Below, piece after piece: positions 22,567 to 24,088 of a DNA stretch of 24,088 bases; position 1 is the stretch's first letter; each line of letters opens with the position of its first letter. Source of the DNA: Phenylobacterium sp. (GTDB lineage: Bacteria > Pseudomonadota > Alphaproteobacteria > Caulobacterales > Caulobacteraceae); contig JAHUZY010000166.1 of assembly GCA_019264505.1 (NCBI GenBank), positions 1-24,088 on the forward strand, written 5' to 3'. Below the pieces are notes generated by a model that worked only from the letters and a program-made list of their open reading frames with translations, did no database searches and was not told where the DNA came from. Made by a program: the position numbers and the translations under genes.

Positions 22567-22701
22567 GGCTCACACCGGCTCCATCCGGCGTCAGGGGGGA
22601 GGACGGGCCGGGATCAGGGTTCCGGGGGCCTCGGGACGGCGGCGGGCCCCATCGGGGTCGATCGCTTGAAAATTAATCAGCCGTCGGGGTCTGCGGCGCG
22701 A
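22567..22701 (-). promoter_or_regulatory. Gap between fecR and the TonB receptor
   Basis: 135 bp without a gene. An AT-rich patch near 22668-22680 stands out in GC-rich surroundings and might be part of a promoter for the receptor, for example one read by the adjacent ECF sigma factor. I could not identify a convincing -35/-10 pair or a terminator. Confidence 0.25.
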
Positions 22702-23691
22702 TCACGGGCGCCAGAGACGCAGCGTCTCGCCCTCACGGCGGACTTCGGCGTCCAGAAGCGTGGTCACGGAGGTGACGAAGGACTCCGGGTCGCCCGTGCG
22801 GAACAGGCCGACCAGGCGTTCGCCGCCGAGCTCGGGATCCTCAACGATGATCTTGAGCGTGTTGTACCGGTTGAACTCGGCGGCGGCCTCGGCAAGGGTT
22901 TCGCCGTCCAGCACCAGCTCGCCCTGCCGCCAGGCGAGACTGCGCCGGATCGCGGCCGGGTCGGGGGTGACCACGAAGGGCTGGCCGCCATCAGCGATCG
23001 TCAGCCGGTGCCCGGCGGGCACCTCGGCGCGCTGGTCGCTGTCGGACCGGGACGCTGCGACCATCCCATCGGTGACCTGCAGATCCGTCCGTTCTCCCCG
23101 CTGCCGGACGCTGAAGGCGGTGCCCAGGGCCTCGAAGCTGGTCCCGCCGGCGCGGACGACGAAGGGGCGCTGGGTGTCGTGGGCGACGTCGAACCAGGCC
23201 TCGCCCCGCAGCACATCGACCTGCCGGCGCCGCGCCGTGAACTGCACCTTCAGGGCGCTGTCGGTGTTGAGGATCATCTGAGTGCCATCAGCCAGGGGCG
23301 CGCGCCGGATTTCGCCCAGGCCGGTGGTGAACGCCTCTGTGCGGAGGTTCAGCAGGACGCCTGCGCCCCCCATCGCCGCCGCGGCCCCGCCAATTCCCCA
23401 GGCCAGCAAGGCGCGCCGGGGCAGGGCTGGCGCCGCGCGCTCCGGCAGCAGGGCGTCGGAGGGCAGGGCGCGGGCCCGGTCCACCAGGCTCAGGGCGGCC
23501 TGGGCGCGAAGAAAAGCCCCCTGCCGGCGGGGATCTCCCGCCAGCCATGCCGCCAGCTCCGCTTCGGTCTTGGGCTCAAGCTCCCGCGCGTCGCTCCGCA
23601 CGGCCCAGAGGGCCGCCTCGTCATCGATCTCTCTTGCGCGTTGAACCTCTGACATCAGGCTGTGGACGGCTGACCGCCTCTTCTGCTCCAT
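22702..23691 (-). CDS. FecR-family anti-sigma factor
   Basis: 329-residue inner-membrane regulator of the FecR family. The N-terminal cytoplasmic part (about 1-85) has EIDDEAALWAVRSD, a DUF4880-like segment that contacts the sigma factor. One transmembrane segment (about 90-112, ALLAWGIGGAAAAMGG) follows, then the periplasmic FecR domain with LGEIRRAPLADGTQMILN and VLRGEAWFDVAHD, and a C-terminal STN-like region (LAEAAAEFNRYNTLKIIV). It should hold the sigma factor until the receptor's STN domain signals. The start lies inside the sigma gene, overlapping it by about 70 nt if ATG 23691 is used; ATG 23655 is an alternative that would still overlap. Coupled expression is expected. Confidence 0.92.
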   Translation of the reverse strand: MEQKRRSAVHSLMSEVQRAREIDDEAALWAVRSDARELEPKTEAELAAWLAGDPRRQGAFLRAQAALSLVDRARALPSDALLPERAAPALPRRALLAWGIGGAAAAMGGAGVLLNLRTEAFTTGLGEIRRAPLADGTQMILNTDSALKVQFTARRRQVDVLRGEAWFDVAHDTQRPFVVRAGGTSFEALGTAFSVRQRGERTDLQVTDGMVAASRSDSDQRAEVPAGHRLTIADGGQPFVVTPDPAAIRRSLAWRQGELVLDGETLAEAAAEFNRYNTLKIIVEDPELGGERLVGLFRTGDPESFVTSVTTLLDAEVRREGETLRLWRP

Positions 23692-24088
23692 CGTCACCGG
23701 TGAGGGCGCTCAGGATCAGGCGCAATCCCCGCGCCGCCTGGGCCTCCACCACATTCTCGGTTACGCCGAGCCGCTGGGCGATCTCACGCTGGGACAGCCC
23801 CTCGACCCGGCGCATCATGAATATCGTTCTGCACCGATCCGGCAAAGCCTGGATGACGGCCTGGACCCGGCGAAGCTCCAGCCGGCCGGCCACCACCCGC
23901 TCGGCGGAGGGCGCATGATCTAAGACGTCCATCAGAGCCAATTCCGTCGTGTGGGCGAGCGACACCACACGGGCCTGTCGCAGACGATCGGTCACCACGC
24001 TGCGGGTGGTCTGGAACAGATAGGCCCGGCCGTTCTGGATGTGGTCGACCGAGGGCAGCGCTGCGATGCGGCAGTAGGCGTCCTGAAC
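23621..24088 (-). CDS. ECF RNA polymerase sigma factor, FecI type (5' end outside window)
   Basis: Partial gene: the frame stays open to the window edge, so the N-terminus and start codon are missing. The visible 155 residues include the end of region 2 (QDAYCRIAALPSVDHIQNG and AYLFQTTRSVVTDRLRQ) and all of region 4 (ALPDRCRTIFMMRRVEGL, then SQREIAQRLGVTENVVEAQA), which binds the -35 element. The C-terminal tail is polar. The fecR start lies inside its 3' end. With FecR and an STN receptor behind it, this is the classic arrangement in which ligand binding at the outer membrane releases the sigma factor to transcribe the receptor operon. Confidence 0.93.
   Translation of the reverse strand, partial: VQDAYCRIAALPSVDHIQNGRAYLFQTTRSVVTDRLRQARVVSLAHTTELALMDVLDHAPSAERVVAGRLELRRVQAVIQALPDRCRTIFMMRRVEGLSQREIAQRLGVTENVVEAQAARGLRLILSALTGDDGAEEAVSRPQPDVRGSTRKRDR

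Noticed and set aside
21610..23652. 680-residue plus-strand open frame opposite the receptor and fecR
   Set aside because: It is antisense to two clear genes, is low-complexity (Gly, Arg, Asp, His-rich), crosses a gene boundary and has no recognisable domain; this is usual for GC-rich shadow frames.
1..24088. Insertion sequences, phage genes, CRISPR arrays, tRNA or toxin-antitoxin pairs
   Set aside because: No transposase or integrase motifs, direct repeat arrays, cloverleaf-like sequences or paired small toxin/antitoxin frames were seen.

Overview
The window is GC-rich alphaproteobacterial chromosome. It shows no mobile element, tRNA, rRNA or CRISPR. The gene set is a cobA-DUF2849-cysI-DUF934-cysH-fpr sulfate assimilation block, a FecI/FecR/TonB-receptor cassette, a short cold-shock protein, a MASE1 hybrid kinase and many acyl-CoA/GST-type catabolic genes. 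It fits Caulobacteraceae (Caulobacter/Phenylobacterium-like). That placement is inferred from gene content; no marker gene proves it.

Layout. 1-1140: a small unknown protein, a cold-shock protein with a clear intrinsic terminator and a long AT-richer 5' leader (both minus), and a divergent DUF2188-like small protein. 1160-2825: two divergent lipoproteins; the plus-strand one is a class II cytochrome c followed after 2 nt by a cytochrome b561-type membrane protein. 2837-4845: purU (10-formyl-THF deformylase) convergent with an acyl-CoA dehydrogenase. 4977-8017: a NaChBac-type voltage-gated sodium channel and a MASE1 hybrid histidine kinase with an ambiguous start codon. 8055-9380 (minus): a GcvA-type LysR regulator followed by an AroQ/PchB-fold chorismate mutase.

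9381-14532 is the metabolic core. The intergenic region holds several inverted repeats and leads into cobA, DUF2849, cysI, DUF934, cysH and fpr, all on the plus strand with very short spacings or overlaps except before fpr. Together they make siroheme precursor, reduce APS to sulfite, reduce sulfite to sulfide and probably feed electrons to the reductase through a ferredoxin/flavodoxin:NADP reductase. 14569-18270: a secreted 3D-domain protein (minus), then a GST, a secreted S1/P1 nuclease, a Nudix hydrolase and folD (plus).

18307-24088 (minus strand) reads as a trans-envelope signalling and uptake cassette: an ECF sigma factor (5' end outside the window), an overlapping FecR anti-sigma factor, a 1049-residue TonB-dependent receptor with an N-terminal STN signalling domain, and directly behind it an acetamidase/formamidase-family enzyme with a signal peptide. 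A FecIR-type switch joined to an exported amidase is the most system-like unit here. Its substrate cannot be read from sequence; an amide- or formamide-bearing ligand is a hypothesis.
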